A stretch of 64,000 bases of DNA from an uncultured Bacteroidales bacterium (GCA_902779845.1 CACZCZ010000002.1:1-64000); one strand, 5' to 3'; positions 53,537-62,217 are shown, counted from the stretch's first letter. Notes: generated by a model from the sequence alone, not told the origin. Made by a program: numbers and translations.

Positions 53537-54334
53537 ATGGTCATATTCCAATACATAATTATTGCCGTAGTTGTTGGAGGTGCTATCATCCTTAATAGGT
53601 GGTATAATTCACCTAAATACAAAGGTAAGAAAGGTGAAAAAAGAATTCACAATATCCTCATGCAATTGCCAGACTATTATGTAATACTGGATGATATTGT
53701 TCTGAAGACGAATAGAGGTACAACGCAGATAGACCATATCATTGTTTCAAGATATGGGGTATTCGCCATTGAGACTAAAAACTATCGAGGGGATATCTAT
53801 GGAGATGACAATCGTAAAGAGTGGACTCAATTAATTGTCACAGAAGTGACGTATGCAAAGAAATGGTGGAAGACCTATACCTACGTAACGAAGAATCACT
53901 TCTATAACCCTGTCAAGCAATCTGTTGGCCATGCCCTTCGAATTAAAGAAGTGGTAGTGAATGCATACCCTAATTTAAAGGTTATTCCGATTGTCGTTTT
54001 CACTGGTAATGTCAATCTGAGTAACATTGTAAGCAAGTATCAAGTCATCTACGAGGAGAGTCTTCTAGAAGTGATTCAAGGTTATAAAGCCATTTCTATG
54101 ACAGATGCAGATGTTCAAAAAATCGTATGTACTCTTGTGAGTAACAATGTTCGACCAGCTGTGAACGATAGGCAACATGTTAAGAACCTTAGGCTTGCAG
54201 CACAAGAAGTGCGAACAACAATCATTTCTGGAATCTGTCCGAAGTGTGGTGGTCATCTCGTAGAACGAAACGGTAAGTATGGCACATTCTATGGGTGTTC
54301 AAATTATCCTAATTGTAGATTTACGACAAAATGA
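53537..54334 (+). CDS. NERD-domain nuclease with topoisomerase zinc ribbon
   Basis: A 265-residue protein: an N-terminal membrane segment (IIIAVVVGGAIILNRWYNS), then a NERD domain. RGTTQIDHIIVSRYGVFAIETKNYRG carries the PD-(D/E)xK-type residues (D...E-x-K). It ends in a four-cysteine zinc ribbon, ICPKCGGHLVERNGKYGTFYGCSNYPNCRF, of the topoisomerase I C-terminal kind. NERD proteins are predicted DNA nucleases. The stop overlaps the CoiA-like start (ATGA), so the two are cotranslated. Confidence 0.88.
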   Translation: MVIFQYIIIAVVVGGAIILNRWYNSPKYKGKKGEKRIHNILMQLPDYYVILDDIVLKTNRGTTQIDHIIVSRYGVFAIETKNYRGDIYGDDNRKEWTQLIVTEVTYAKKWWKTYTYVTKNHFYNPVKQSVGHALRIKEVVVNAYPNLKVIPIVVFTGNVNLSNIVSKYQVIYEESLLEVIQGYKAISMTDADVQKIVCTLVSNNVRPAVNDRQHVKNLRLAAQEVRTTIISGICPKCGGHLVERNGKYGTFYGCSNYPNCRFTTK

Positions 54335-56034
54335 GTAGTAGCAAAACATACCTTACATGGGCCCTCAATCAAGATGGCGATTTAGTACATGTTGATAAAG
54401 TGCCAAATGGTAATGAGTGTGGGTGTGTTTGTCCTCATTGTAAGAGTGCGCTATGTGCTAAAAATGGTGGCGATAAAGATATAAAGGTTCACCACTTCGC
54501 CCATTTGAGTGGAGTAGATTGTGTTGGCGCTGTAGAATCAGCTTTGCATAAGATGGCCAAAGACGCATTATTGGAAGCAAAATGTGTTTACCTTCCCAAC
54601 CGATTTGACGGACGGCAGGGAGAGCAACTTCATTTTTACCGAGTGGAAGTGGAATACTATGATAAAGATACAAGACTACGTCCAGATAGTATTGGATACT
54701 ATGACGAAAAATGTTTATGGATTGAGTTTAAAAGAACACATGCGGTAGACTCAAAAAAGAGGGGGAAGATTATTTCAGCACATATTGACTGTATTGAGAT
54801 TGATTTGAACGGATGCCCTCTTGACCCCATTGAAGTAAAAAAATTCATTACGAGCTCGGCAGAAAGCAGAAAATGGATTCGTGACATTAGTGTATCAAAT
54901 CGAAAAGCTGGACATTCTTCTGGTCCTGGTTATTGTAACAGATACGATGACCATTATGGTGACTATCGCCACGTGAATCGGACCTTTGCAAAAGACGAGA
55001 AAGGCCAACTGGTAAATCTAATTCACGACGATGCCAATATGAACGAGCATTTATATTTTTGTTTAGCTTGCGGAAAAGAACTGACTATTGATATTGGTAA
55101 TGATGGTTCATATCTGTTTACTCACATTGAAGAACAACCACATTGTGAAGATGACATGTATTTGCATGAGGCTGCCAAGGAAATAATATATGCTAGATTT
55201 TATGATTCTGATGAATTTGTAATTTCAGTTCCACAACATCATTCATGTAGAGATGGTTCATCTTGTGCTTTTTACAATAAGGCAGAATGCGTCAAAGAAT
55301 TTCAAATCCCATACGATTTGAAAAAATACGGATATGTTGAGTGCATAAAGGAATACAAGTTTCTAAATGCCAAACACAAATGTGACTTAGTTATTAAACG
55401 AGCAGATTCATTCGACCAGGCAATCATATTAAGTATAGACGCTGGGAGTTGTCATGTGGAAGCAACTTCTTTGGACAATAGAATTATAGAACTGGAAGTA
55501 TACGATGAGGACTCGCTCATAGGATTGCTGGACGAACCTATTGGATATGGTGGTAATGCATCCTTTTTGAATTTTAAGAAGAATAATATCGCTACTGTTG
55601 TCCATGAAGAAATTGACCGAGACATTAGTAAGTTTCAACTCTTCTCTAGTGGCAAATATCATTTAGATAAAGTCCCTTGCACCCAGATAAATAACAAAAA
55701 AAGGAGTACTATCTATGAAATCATTTTTTCAAATAGTACAATGAATGTGTACGAAGCCAAATATTATGCTTTGCTTATGTGCTACAAAAAAAAGAGAAAA
55801 GCATGTTTTTGTGAGTTATGCTTCTTTTGCGTAGAGGTCACAGGTTATGAAATGACTGAAACAATTTGTAAGCGATATAGAACGAAGGGCACACCTCATT
55901 ATCCTATGCAAACAATGCCTGTGGACTGTCCCCACTTCTCCTTAAATTCCGCTCTGGTGTCAAACATAAAAATGGTATCCAAAGATATTGTAGTGATAGA
56001 GAGAGACTTTGATCCAATAAACAGCAAGAATTAA
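54331..56034 (+). CDS. double-module CoiA-like predicted nuclease
   Basis: A 567-residue protein. Residues about 30-60 hold a zinc-finger start (CVCPHCKSALC ... HHFAH) and a CoiA-type nuclease motif about residue 120-150 (RPDSIGYYDEKCLWIEFKRTH, with PD...E-x-K). A second copy of the same order follows (about 245-410): YFCLACGKEL with a Cys/His knuckle, then HKCDLVIKRAD and ILSIDAGSC, where the expected Lys is missing. A third Cys-rich cluster (CELCFFC; CPHF) is near the C-terminus. CoiA acts in competence in Gram-positives; here a role in handling foreign DNA is inferred. Translated with the NERD gene (ATGA overlap). Confidence 0.72.
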   Translation: MSSSKTYLTWALNQDGDLVHVDKVPNGNECGCVCPHCKSALCAKNGGDKDIKVHHFAHLSGVDCVGAVESALHKMAKDALLEAKCVYLPNRFDGRQGEQLHFYRVEVEYYDKDTRLRPDSIGYYDEKCLWIEFKRTHAVDSKKRGKIISAHIDCIEIDLNGCPLDPIEVKKFITSSAESRKWIRDISVSNRKAGHSSGPGYCNRYDDHYGDYRHVNRTFAKDEKGQLVNLIHDDANMNEHLYFCLACGKELTIDIGNDGSYLFTHIEEQPHCEDDMYLHEAAKEIIYARFYDSDEFVISVPQHHSCRDGSSCAFYNKAECVKEFQIPYDLKKYGYVECIKEYKFLNAKHKCDLVIKRADSFDQAIILSIDAGSCHVEATSLDNRIIELEVYDEDSLIGLLDEPIGYGGNASFLNFKKNNIATVVHEEIDRDISKFQLFSSGKYHLDKVPCTQINNKKRSTIYEIIFSNSTMNVYEAKYYALLMCYKKKRKACFCELCFFCVEVTGYEMTETICKRYRTKGTPHYPMQTMPVDCPHFSLNSALVSNIKMVSKDIVVIERDFDPINSKN

Positions 56035-56215
56035 AGCTTCTCAATATAGCGATAATTAGTACCGAAGCTGTCTAATGTCGGAAAAAGATGACACAATTGT
56101 CAAAAATGAAAAAAACAAAGAGTCTAAAATCAACACGTAAGATATCTCGCGTCCAGTTGTCTGAATTATAAGGACTGGAAAACAGATATGCTAAATCAAA
56201 GAGCCTGTCCTTGAA

Positions 56216-56451
56216 ATGGGAGAGGTGATTGTGGCTAAACCCGTACTCATCATGGCATTGATAGATGGTGTTGATAGTGGCGAGTACACGAATAATGTTT
56301 TCCAACTGAATGAGTGGTTGGAGAAGCGTTACGAGACGCCTTGCGCGACTACATCATCGAGCATAAGCTGAGCGATGACCATGAGGGTTGGGGCACAATG
56401 GCTGCCGAAGCGTTGGGCTCCCTGACCACTCTCCTACTCTTTGCGGCATAA
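56216..56451 (+). pseudogene. frameshifted remnant resembling the start of HNH restriction-type nucleases
   Basis: A 51-residue frame (MGEVIVAKPVLIMALIDGVD, GEYTNNVFQLNEWLEKRYE) breaks at about 56330 and continues in another frame with LRDALRDYIIEHKLSDDHEGW, ending TAA at 56449. The KPVLIMALIDGVDSGEYTNN pattern resembles the N-terminus of some HNH restriction endonucleases. The rest of this 556-base gap shows no further gene; the minus-strand frame here looks like a shadow. Confidence 0.4.
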
Positions 56452-56497
56452 GGGGGCGGTGACATAAAAAATTGGTGAGACTTGAAGAATTTCTCTT

Positions 56498-56522
56498 AAA
56501 TTCGTAGTTTTCTTACGAATTT
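56498..56522. repeat. inverted repeat before the AbiL-like operon
   Basis: Arms aaattcgta / tacgaattt with a 7-base loop, 12 bases upstream of the predicted promoter. It could be an operator or a weak terminator. Confidence 0.5.
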
Positions 56523-56533
56523 TAACGAAATTA

Positions 56534-56565
56534 TTTGCATGTTATAATATTATTTATTTCCTTTG
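56534..56565 (+). promoter_or_regulatory. promoter of the AbiL-like operon
   Basis: TTTG (56534-56537), a 20-base spacer, TTCCTTTG (56558-56565): standard -33 and a -7 element with one mismatch to TAnnTTTG. The ATG lies 25 bases further. Confidence 0.65.
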
Positions 56566-56590
56566 CGCTAGAAAATTAATATCAAATGCA

Positions 56591-57883
56591 ATGATTAGAG
56601 AATTTTGGGTTGAAAACTTCCTGTCAATAAGAAATCGACAAACGCTCAATTTTGAGACCAAATCCAGAGACGATGAATGGGCTTCTGTCGATTTGGGGAA
56701 TGGTAAGCGTGTTAACAAATTGGCCGTAATATATGGACCCAATGCTTCTGGCAAGTCTAACATGCTTTATGCTATACAATGTGTTTTTGAAATACTCTTC
56801 TATACAAGAAGTAAGCGTACAGATCAAGTCCACGCTCGTAAAGCCTTTGCCTTATGCCAAAACAGCCCGACAAGAATGTATGTTTCCTTCTATGCCAATC
56901 GTATTAGATATGATTATTCAATCTCATTCAATCGCGATTGTATTTTTGAAGAGAAAATGGACTGGTATCCAAACGGTGCCAAATCATTATTCTATGAGCG
57001 TCACTTTATTTCAGAAGAATCACAAACCGATATAAAGTTTGGGGTTAGTGTTGGAGTTTCAGCCAAAACAAAGGACGTATTTCTACAAAACACATTAAAT
57101 AATCATTCTGTACTCTCTGTATTTGAAAAAATTGCATTCGAAACAGACGCGAAACCTATTGCAGATCTTTATCTTTGGATGGCATCCTATATGCATGATG
57201 TTGCTAATAGCCAGAACGAGTCGCTTACTCGAATCATGCGTACTGCTGAAAAGGATACTCGGATGAAAGATTTTTTCTTGACAATGTTGAAGAAAGCAGA
57301 TTTCAATATTGTTGATTTCCATACAGAGACCAAGAGTGTAGAGGTTCCTATCGGGGCTCCCATATCTTTGGATGATGGGGCTACGGTTGCACTTGGAGAT
57401 GAGATGGTGAAAATGGATAAAACAAAAGTGTCATTTACCAGTGAAGCTGGCTCTACGAAATTTGATTTATCATTATCCGAACAATCCAAAGGGACTCAGA
57501 AGTTTCTGACTAACTTGTATTTGCTGTATCGTGCTCTTTCTGAAAACCACATCTTTTTGATAGATGAGATAGACTCTGAGATTCATGATGATTTGCTACT
57601 TTATTACCTGAACATCTTCTTAATGAATTCAAAAGAATCGCAGCTCATATTTACAAGCCAAGAAACTTCATTATTAAATGAAGATCTGCTCAATACTCAC
57701 CGTGACTGCGTTTTCTTTGCGGAGAAGAACCATGAAGGCGCATACTCAGAATATACTCGTGCAGACGAATATGGTCTTCACAAGAATCTGTCTCTTTATA
57801 AGTCATATCGGAATGGGAGACTGGGCGCGATTCCACAATTAGGCTCACCATTATTATATTTTAATGAAGATGAAAAAGCTTAA
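56591..57883 (+). CDS. AAA ATPase of an AbiL-type abortive infection pair
   Basis: A 430-residue ATP-binding protein. Walker A GPNASGKS is residues 49-56. Later come SLSEQSKGTQKFLTNLYLL (signature-like), Walker B HIFLIDEIDSEIHDDLL and the switch LIFTSQETSLL. This is the AAA_15/21 group seen in OLD, RloA and AbiLi. The next gene, overlapping by 20 bases, is RloB-like, and the pair corresponds to AbiL phage-defence systems. The trigger and target are unknown. Start is at the ATG following a good promoter. Confidence 0.85.
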   Translation: MIREFWVENFLSIRNRQTLNFETKSRDDEWASVDLGNGKRVNKLAVIYGPNASGKSNMLYAIQCVFEILFYTRSKRTDQVHARKAFALCQNSPTRMYVSFYANRIRYDYSISFNRDCIFEEKMDWYPNGAKSLFYERHFISEESQTDIKFGVSVGVSAKTKDVFLQNTLNNHSVLSVFEKIAFETDAKPIADLYLWMASYMHDVANSQNESLTRIMRTAEKDTRMKDFFLTMLKKADFNIVDFHTETKSVEVPIGAPISLDDGATVALGDEMVKMDKTKVSFTSEAGSTKFDLSLSEQSKGTQKFLTNLYLLYRALSENHIFLIDEIDSEIHDDLLLYYLNIFLMNSKESQLIFTSQETSLLNEDLLNTHRDCVFFAEKNHEGAYSEYTRADEYGLHKNLSLYKSYRNGRLGAIPQLGSPLLYFNEDEKA

Positions 57884-58484
57884 AGATGCTATAACAATAA
57901 TTGGTGAGGGCATTACAGAGTTCTACTATTTCAACTCTGTAAAGGATGAGTATAAGCAGCTCAACTTAAAACCGTCATATCCTAAACATTCAACGAGTTT
58001 GATAGATTTAGAGTATGAGATAGAAAAGGCTGTTGACAGAGAATATTCAAAGATATTCTGTGTTATAGATATGGATAACAAAAAGGACGGTGCTGAGAAG
58101 AAAGCCTATGAGGACCTTAAACAGAGATTTGAAGGAAAACATTTTATTAAGAGAACGAATTTCAACTATGAGATTCGATTCATCGAAACGGAACGCTGTA
58201 CAGAATTGTTCTTCCTATTCTATTTTGCTTATACCTCCAAACTTTTCTACAGCCAATCTGATTTGTTGAAGGAATTGAACAAGTATTGCCGGTATGAGAA
58301 AAATGAAAGTTTCTTCAAGACGCATAGTTTGCACCAATATTTTCAGAAACAAGGCGGAGACTTCATGGCAGCTTTAGGGAATGCTGCTAAATCAATGAAG
58401 GAGAAAGAAGCTGGTCGTGATTACACGTACTCTCAAATGAAAGAGTTGTTTGATGCTTTACACATTTCTCATAGAAATGGCTGA
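57864..58484 (+). CDS. RloB-like protein (AbiLii-type partner)
   Basis: A 206-residue protein of the RloB family: ITIIGEGITEFYYFNSVKDEY at the N-terminus, then KIFCVIDMDNKKDGAE, and a helical C-terminal half. The EGxTE and D-x-D pattern matches the TOPRIM fold proposed for AbiLii/RloB nucleases. It overlaps the ATPase gene by 20 bases and so is translated with it. The start could be the Met two codons later. Confidence 0.85.
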   Translation: MKMKKLKDAITIIGEGITEFYYFNSVKDEYKQLNLKPSYPKHSTSLIDLEYEIEKAVDREYSKIFCVIDMDNKKDGAEKKAYEDLKQRFEGKHFIKRTNFNYEIRFIETERCTELFFLFYFAYTSKLFYSQSDLLKELNKYCRYEKNESFFKTHSLHQYFQKQGGDFMAALGNAAKSMKEKEAGRDYTYSQMKELFDALHISHRNG

Positions 58485-58564
58485 AGCGTGAAGATCGTCG
58501 CACAATTGAGCGTGATTGAAATAAGGTATGTTCGCGCGCGTACACGCGAGATTTTGCCCGAAAA

Positions 58565-58663
58565 AACCTACACACCTACACCAATAGTAGTTAATCAGCA
58601 GTAAATAAATCGGATAAGCGGGTGTAGGTTCGGGTGTAGGCAAGCTGAAAAGGTGTAGGTTTT
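58565..58663. repeat. inverted ccta-cacc / ggtgtagg elements
   Basis: aacctacacacctacacc (58565-58582) faces gggtgtaggttcgggtgtagg (from 58620) and aaggtgtaggtttt (58650-58663): two units in one direction and three in the other around a 37-base AT-rich centre. No gene overlaps. Together with the tandem palindromes at 58884-58968, this fills the 540-base gap before the esterase gene. Confidence 0.7.
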
Positions 58664-58783
58664 AACATTATTTTGGCCGTTCATACGAAATGGCGCTGGG
58701 AGAATGTCATGGTCTGCTTGCCGTGAGAACCGTTTTTTCAACAAACTTTTTCCATTTTCTGCGTGGCGTAAAGAAATAATCGC

Positions 58784-58791
58784 TATCTTTG
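58784..58791 (+). promoter_or_regulatory. possible -7 promoter element upstream of the esterase
   Basis: TATCTTTG matches the consensus. If used for the esterase it gives a leader of over 220 bases that carries the tandem palindromes at 58884-58968. Confidence 0.4.
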
Positions 58792-58883
58792 TGCCGTGAA
58801 AGGACACGAAAGTATATGATTCCAACAATAACAAGATAGCAAACATTCATGGACTTCTGCGCAACACCATACTATCTGATCGT

Positions 58884-58968
58884 TTTTGCCACTGGTGGCA
58901 AAAGGTTTTCTCATAGGTGAGAAAATGTTTTCTCACAGGTGAGAAAAATGTTTCTCACAAGTGAGAAA
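58884..58968. repeat. four tandem palindromes, 22-base period
   Basis: 58884-58903 (TTTTGCCAC-TG-GTGGCAAAA), 58906-58925 (TTTTCTCAT-AG-GTGAGAAAA), 58928-58947 (TTTTCTCAC-AG-GTGAGAAAA) and 58951-58968 (TTTCTCAC-AA-GTGAGAAA). Each is a near-perfect inverted repeat; the spacers between them are 2-3 bases. The array ends about 57 bases before the esterase start. Confidence 0.9.
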
Positions 58969-59025
58969 AAGCAAGTCGTCATGGAGTGCCGGCCCGAAGA
59001 TAACACTCGAACTAAATAAACAACT

Positions 59026-59877
59026 ATGAAACATCTCCTTCTTGTGATGGCTGCCTGTGTGGCAAGTGTCACGGCCCTCGCGGGCAGAGTAATCACCGAC
59101 AGTGTCCGGAGCCAGGTGCTCGGCGCTACAGTCAAGTACAACATTTACTTGCCGAACGGCTTTGCGCAGAGCGGCAAGAGCTACCCTGTGGTATATCTGC
59201 TTCACGGCTTCACCGACGACTACACGGCGTGGCGCGACAAAGGGCAGATGCAGACGGTGGCCGACGAGCTGATAGAGAGCGGCGAGATCTGCGAGATGAT
59301 CATCGTGATGCCCAACGCCGGCGGCCCGCGTACGATGGAGACGTGGAACGGCTACTTCAACATGCCGGGTTGGAACTACGAGGACTTCTTCTTCCAGGAG
59401 TTCATGCCGCAGGTGGAACAGAAGTACCGCGGCATTGGCGACAAGGGTCATCGCGCCGTCATGGGTCTGTCGATGGGCGGCGGCGGCAGCACGGTCTATG
59501 CGCAGCGCCACCCCGACCTGTTCTCATCGTGCTACTGCATGAGCGGTTGGTTGGAGAGCGACGGCGGCAAGCAGCGCGTGGAGGGCGTTGACGACAAGGT
59601 GTATCTCGTCAGCCAAGCCGTGAAGAACCATTCCGCGCTGGCATTTGTAGAAAACGCTGACGCTGCCACGGTGGAGCGTCTGCGCACGGTGAAATGGTTC
59701 TTTGACTGCGGCGATGACGATTTCCTCTTCGACCTCTCGGTGAAGCTGCACCAGCTCATGCGCGAGAAGCGTATCAAGGATGAACTGCGCATCCGCAACG
59801 GTGTGCACAACTGGGAGTACTGGCATCAAGCCATCCGCATAGCCCTGCCCTTTGCCTCGCGCAACTTCAGCAAGTAA
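59026..59877 (+). CDS. secreted esterase of the alpha/beta hydrolase (esterase D) family
   Basis: A 283-residue protein with signal peptide (LLLVMAACVASVTALAG). Alpha/beta-hydrolase landmarks are YPVVYLLHGFTDDYTAW (oxyanion region), the nucleophile elbow VMGLSMGGGGS, an acidic residue near CGDDDFLF, and the C-terminal His in GVHNWEYWHQAI. Feruloyl and acetyl-xylan esterases share this layout, so hydrolysis of a carbohydrate ester is likely; the substrate is not shown. GC-rich and core-like, unlike both flanks. Confidence 0.85.
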   Translation: MKHLLLVMAACVASVTALAGRVITDSVRSQVLGATVKYNIYLPNGFAQSGKSYPVVYLLHGFTDDYTAWRDKGQMQTVADELIESGEICEMIIVMPNAGGPRTMETWNGYFNMPGWNYEDFFFQEFMPQVEQKYRGIGDKGHRAVMGLSMGGGGSTVYAQRHPDLFSSCYCMSGWLESDGGKQRVEGVDDKVYLVSQAVKNHSALAFVENADAATVERLRTVKWFFDCGDDDFLFDLSVKLHQLMREKRIKDELRIRNGVHNWEYWHQAIRIALPFASRNFSK

Positions 59878-59943
59878 TTCCGGCACACAGCACTTAAATG
59901 ATGTTAAAAATTTATGCTTGGGGATGAAAAAGGTCCCAAGCTA

Positions 59944-59974
59944 TTGGTTTTATTTCCAAAAATCGTGATATTTG
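59944..59974 (+). promoter_or_regulatory. possible promoter of the AbiE pair
   Basis: TTGG at 59944-59947, 19 bases, GATATTTG at 59967-59974 (one mismatch to TAnnTTTG). The ATG follows 28 bases later. Confidence 0.45.
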
Positions 59975-60002
59975 CAGTATTTTAGAAACAAAACATTCAA
60001 AA

Positions 60003-60620
60003 ATGGACTTTCTGACCTTCAGAGAAAGGATGTACCCAATGGGGTGTTTCAACATCAATCAGGTGCTGTTGTGGGAGAAGGATTTCGACCGTAACAACCT
60101 GACACGATGGTGCCGACGGGGTCTGCTTACGAAACTTCGCAACCAGTATTATGCGTTTCCAGAATATCGTCAGGTTCCCGATTTCTCACGCTATGTTGCC
60201 AACCGCATTTACGCACCCTCGTACATCAGCCTGCACAGCGCCCTGTCATTCTATGGAATGGTACCTGAAGAGGTAGTGCAGCTGACAAGTGTGACTACGC
60301 TCAAGACAGCTAAGTTCGACAATGCTTTCGGCACATTCCACTATCAGAACATAAAGACACCGCTTTATTTCGGTTACGAGATTAAGATGATGCAGGACGG
60401 GCGGGGGCTGCTGTTTGCCACACCAGAAAAGGCATTGCTCGACCTTCTCTACTTGAACCCCTACTACAAAACGGAACAGGACATGGAAGAACTCCGGTTA
60501 GACGAAGATTTCATGCAAAACGAGTTCCGCACGGAACGTCTTGCGGATTATCTCGCAAGAATCGGTAGCAAGACTTTAACTCAAAGAGTCAAACGCCTGC
60601 TAAAAACCTATGATCTATGA
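60003..60620 (+). CDS. abiEi: AbiEi-type antitoxin
   Basis: A 205-residue protein with an N-terminal winged helix (FNINQVLLWEKDFDRNNLTRW, CRRGLLTKLRNQYYAFPE) and the AbiEi region around YISLHSALSFYGMVPE and LFATPEKALLDLLYL. In type IV toxin-antitoxin AbiE systems this protein represses its own promoter and counteracts AbiEii. The stop overlaps the AbiEii start (ATGA). Confidence 0.87.
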   Translation: MDFLTFRERMYPMGCFNINQVLLWEKDFDRNNLTRWCRRGLLTKLRNQYYAFPEYRQVPDFSRYVANRIYAPSYISLHSALSFYGMVPEEVVQLTSVTTLKTAKFDNAFGTFHYQNIKTPLYFGYEIKMMQDGRGLLFATPEKALLDLLYLNPYYKTEQDMEELRLDEDFMQNEFRTERLADYLARIGSKTLTQRVKRLLKTYDL

Positions 60621-61399
60621 TTGACATTGAATACATACGCAGTTTCTTCCCTGCCACGATTGCCAAAGAAAGCCGTTTTGACCGCTATATGCTGAAGGAG
60701 TATCTGCAACTGTTGATACTCGACCATCTTTCAACCACACCTTATATCAATAAGGTGGCGTTCATCGGTGGTACAAATCTAAGACTTATCCAAGGCATCG
60801 ATCGCTTTTCTGAAGACTTGGATTTCGACTGCAAGGAGTTGAGCGAAGAAGAGTTCATGGCAATGACGGATAGTGTAGTGTCTTATCTGCGCCAGAATAA
60901 TATTGATGTGGAAACTCGTGACAAGGCCAATCCGAAGCTGACAGCGTTTAGGCGTAATCTCTATTTCCCGGAGATGCTGTTTGACTTGGGACTGACGGGA
61001 CACAAGGAAGAGCGCCTTTTGTTAAAAGTTGAAGCGCAGGATCAGGGCGTTACATACCAACCCGTTGTTGCCAACATCAACAGGATGGGGTTTTTCTTCA
61101 GTGTTCAGGTGCCGCCGTTAGATGTGCTCTGCGCTATGAAGTTCGCTGCCATACTCTCCCGCCAGAAAGGGCGCGACTTTTACGATGCCATCTTTCTGCT
61201 GTCGAAGACAAAGCCGAATTTGGATTTCCTGTCTGCCAGAGCAGGGATTTCCTCCGTTGATGAACTCAAAACAGCCATCACTGAAAGGCTGAAGGGCATT
61301 GACCTGAACCATAAGAAGCGGGACTTCTCTCATCTGGTTTTCAATGAACATCATGCAGAGAGAATACTGCGGTTCCCTGATGTCGTAGAAGCACTGTGA
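60617..61399 (+). CDS. abiEii: AbiEii-type nucleotidyltransferase toxin
   Basis: A 260-residue protein of the AbiEii/DUF1814 nucleotidyltransferase family. The catalytic signature AFIGGTNLRLIQGIDRFSED continues LDFD, giving Gly51-Gly52, Arg63, Ser65, Asp67 and Asp69. Downstream motifs RNLYFPEMLFDLGL, RLLLKVEAQ and the Lys-Gly-Arg-Asp segment RQKGRDFYDAIFLL also match. It is thought to transfer a nucleotide to tRNA and arrest growth during phage infection. ATGA overlap with AbiEi shows coupled translation. Confidence 0.9.
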   Translation: MIDIEYIRSFFPATIAKESRFDRYMLKEYLQLLILDHLSTTPYINKVAFIGGTNLRLIQGIDRFSEDLDFDCKELSEEEFMAMTDSVVSYLRQNNIDVETRDKANPKLTAFRRNLYFPEMLFDLGLTGHKEERLLLKVEAQDQGVTYQPVVANINRMGFFFSVQVPPLDVLCAMKFAAILSRQKGRDFYDAIFLLSKTKPNLDFLSARAGISSVDELKTAITERLKGIDLNHKKRDFSHLVFNEHHAERILRFPDVVEAL

Positions 61400-61527
61400 A
61401 ATGTTAAAACCAATACATTAAAACTTTCAGTTTACCGCAATTTGCTTAAATCATAAATCTCGCTATCTAACCCGCCTAAAGAAACAACCTAAAACCTCGC
61501 GATGTATAGGGAATCGTGGAAATAGTT

Positions 61528-62169
61528 ATGGAAAATAGAAGAAAATTTTATAGTTCAAATTTTAGGGGGAACCCTGGTTTGTGGAGTCAAGATACGTTTG
61601 ATCAAAGATATGATCATATCTGCGATGTATTAAATATTCACTCAATTATGGATGATGAAGACCTGAAATTTATTATTAAAAACGCTTTTGTCTCACGAAT
61701 TTATATTTCGCGTAAAGCAGAGAAAAAACTGAGAGCGGAAAAACTAAATAGCCTTCAATCACTTTATAATCAACTTATAGAAGATGGTGTCTTGGATTTG
61801 CAGGACGGCAAACATGGTTCTATATTGAGCCCATATTTTGATATATGTAAATTAGGCGATAAAGGTTTGGGTATCAGTATTGAGCATGTAGTTCCAGGTG
61901 ATGTTTGCAAGCAAGCTGCTCTAAATAGTTTTAGTAGATCTGACTTTGCCAATATTTTTAACAATGCATATATATGTCTTGTTACATCTGACCAAGCAAA
62001 GGCTCTAGACAAAAAATGGAAAAGTAATTTACCTCCAAATCCCCAAACAGGTAAACCATTCGACTTTACAAAGCATCCTTTTGCCAGATATGATCAATCA
62101 CTCGGAGGGGTCGGTATTGAAATTCATGGTTGGAAATTTAAAGATGGCAAACTTGACAAACAACCATAA
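61528..62169 (+). CDS. HNH-like protein of unknown function
   Basis: A 213-residue protein. Residues about 115-165 contain LGISIEHVVPGDVCKQ and FNNAYICLVTSDQAKALD, resembling the beta-beta-alpha HNH core (EH..P, then N..L..(N)..K). The final His of a classical HNH is not clear, so activity is uncertain. A coiled-coil-like region precedes it. A GTG start at 61516 is also possible. It lies directly after the AbiE pair and before the small-gene series with the repeated promoter. Confidence 0.5.
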   Translation: MENRRKFYSSNFRGNPGLWSQDTFDQRYDHICDVLNIHSIMDDEDLKFIIKNAFVSRIYISRKAEKKLRAEKLNSLQSLYNQLIEDGVLDLQDGKHGSILSPYFDICKLGDKGLGISIEHVVPGDVCKQAALNSFSRSDFANIFNNAYICLVTSDQAKALDKKWKSNLPPNPQTGKPFDFTKHPFARYDQSLGGVGIEIHGWKFKDGKLDKQP

Positions 62170-62186
62170 AAGGATAGGTAAGGCGA

Positions 62187-62217
62187 TTTGAATTTTTCTC
62201 CTAATCTTCCTATATTA
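62187..62217 (+). promoter_or_regulatory. iterated 31-base promoter element, copy 1
   Basis: TTTGAATTTTTCTCC, eight variable bases plus C, then TATATTA. TTTG and TATATTA are 20 bases apart, as for -33/-7 elements. It serves the 45-residue gene at 62250. Confidence 0.72.

Noticed and set aside
56072-56305. 77-residue minus-strand frame before the AbiL-like operon
   Set aside because: It overlaps the better-supported plus-strand remnant and has no promoter.
58531-58556. Small cgcg-rich stem after the RloB-like gene as a terminator
   Set aside because: Only a five-base stem with a short T-run; too weak to list.
58884-58968. Tandem palindromes as a CRISPR array
   Set aside because: Units are separated by only 2-3 bases, so there are no spacers, and no cas genes are near.
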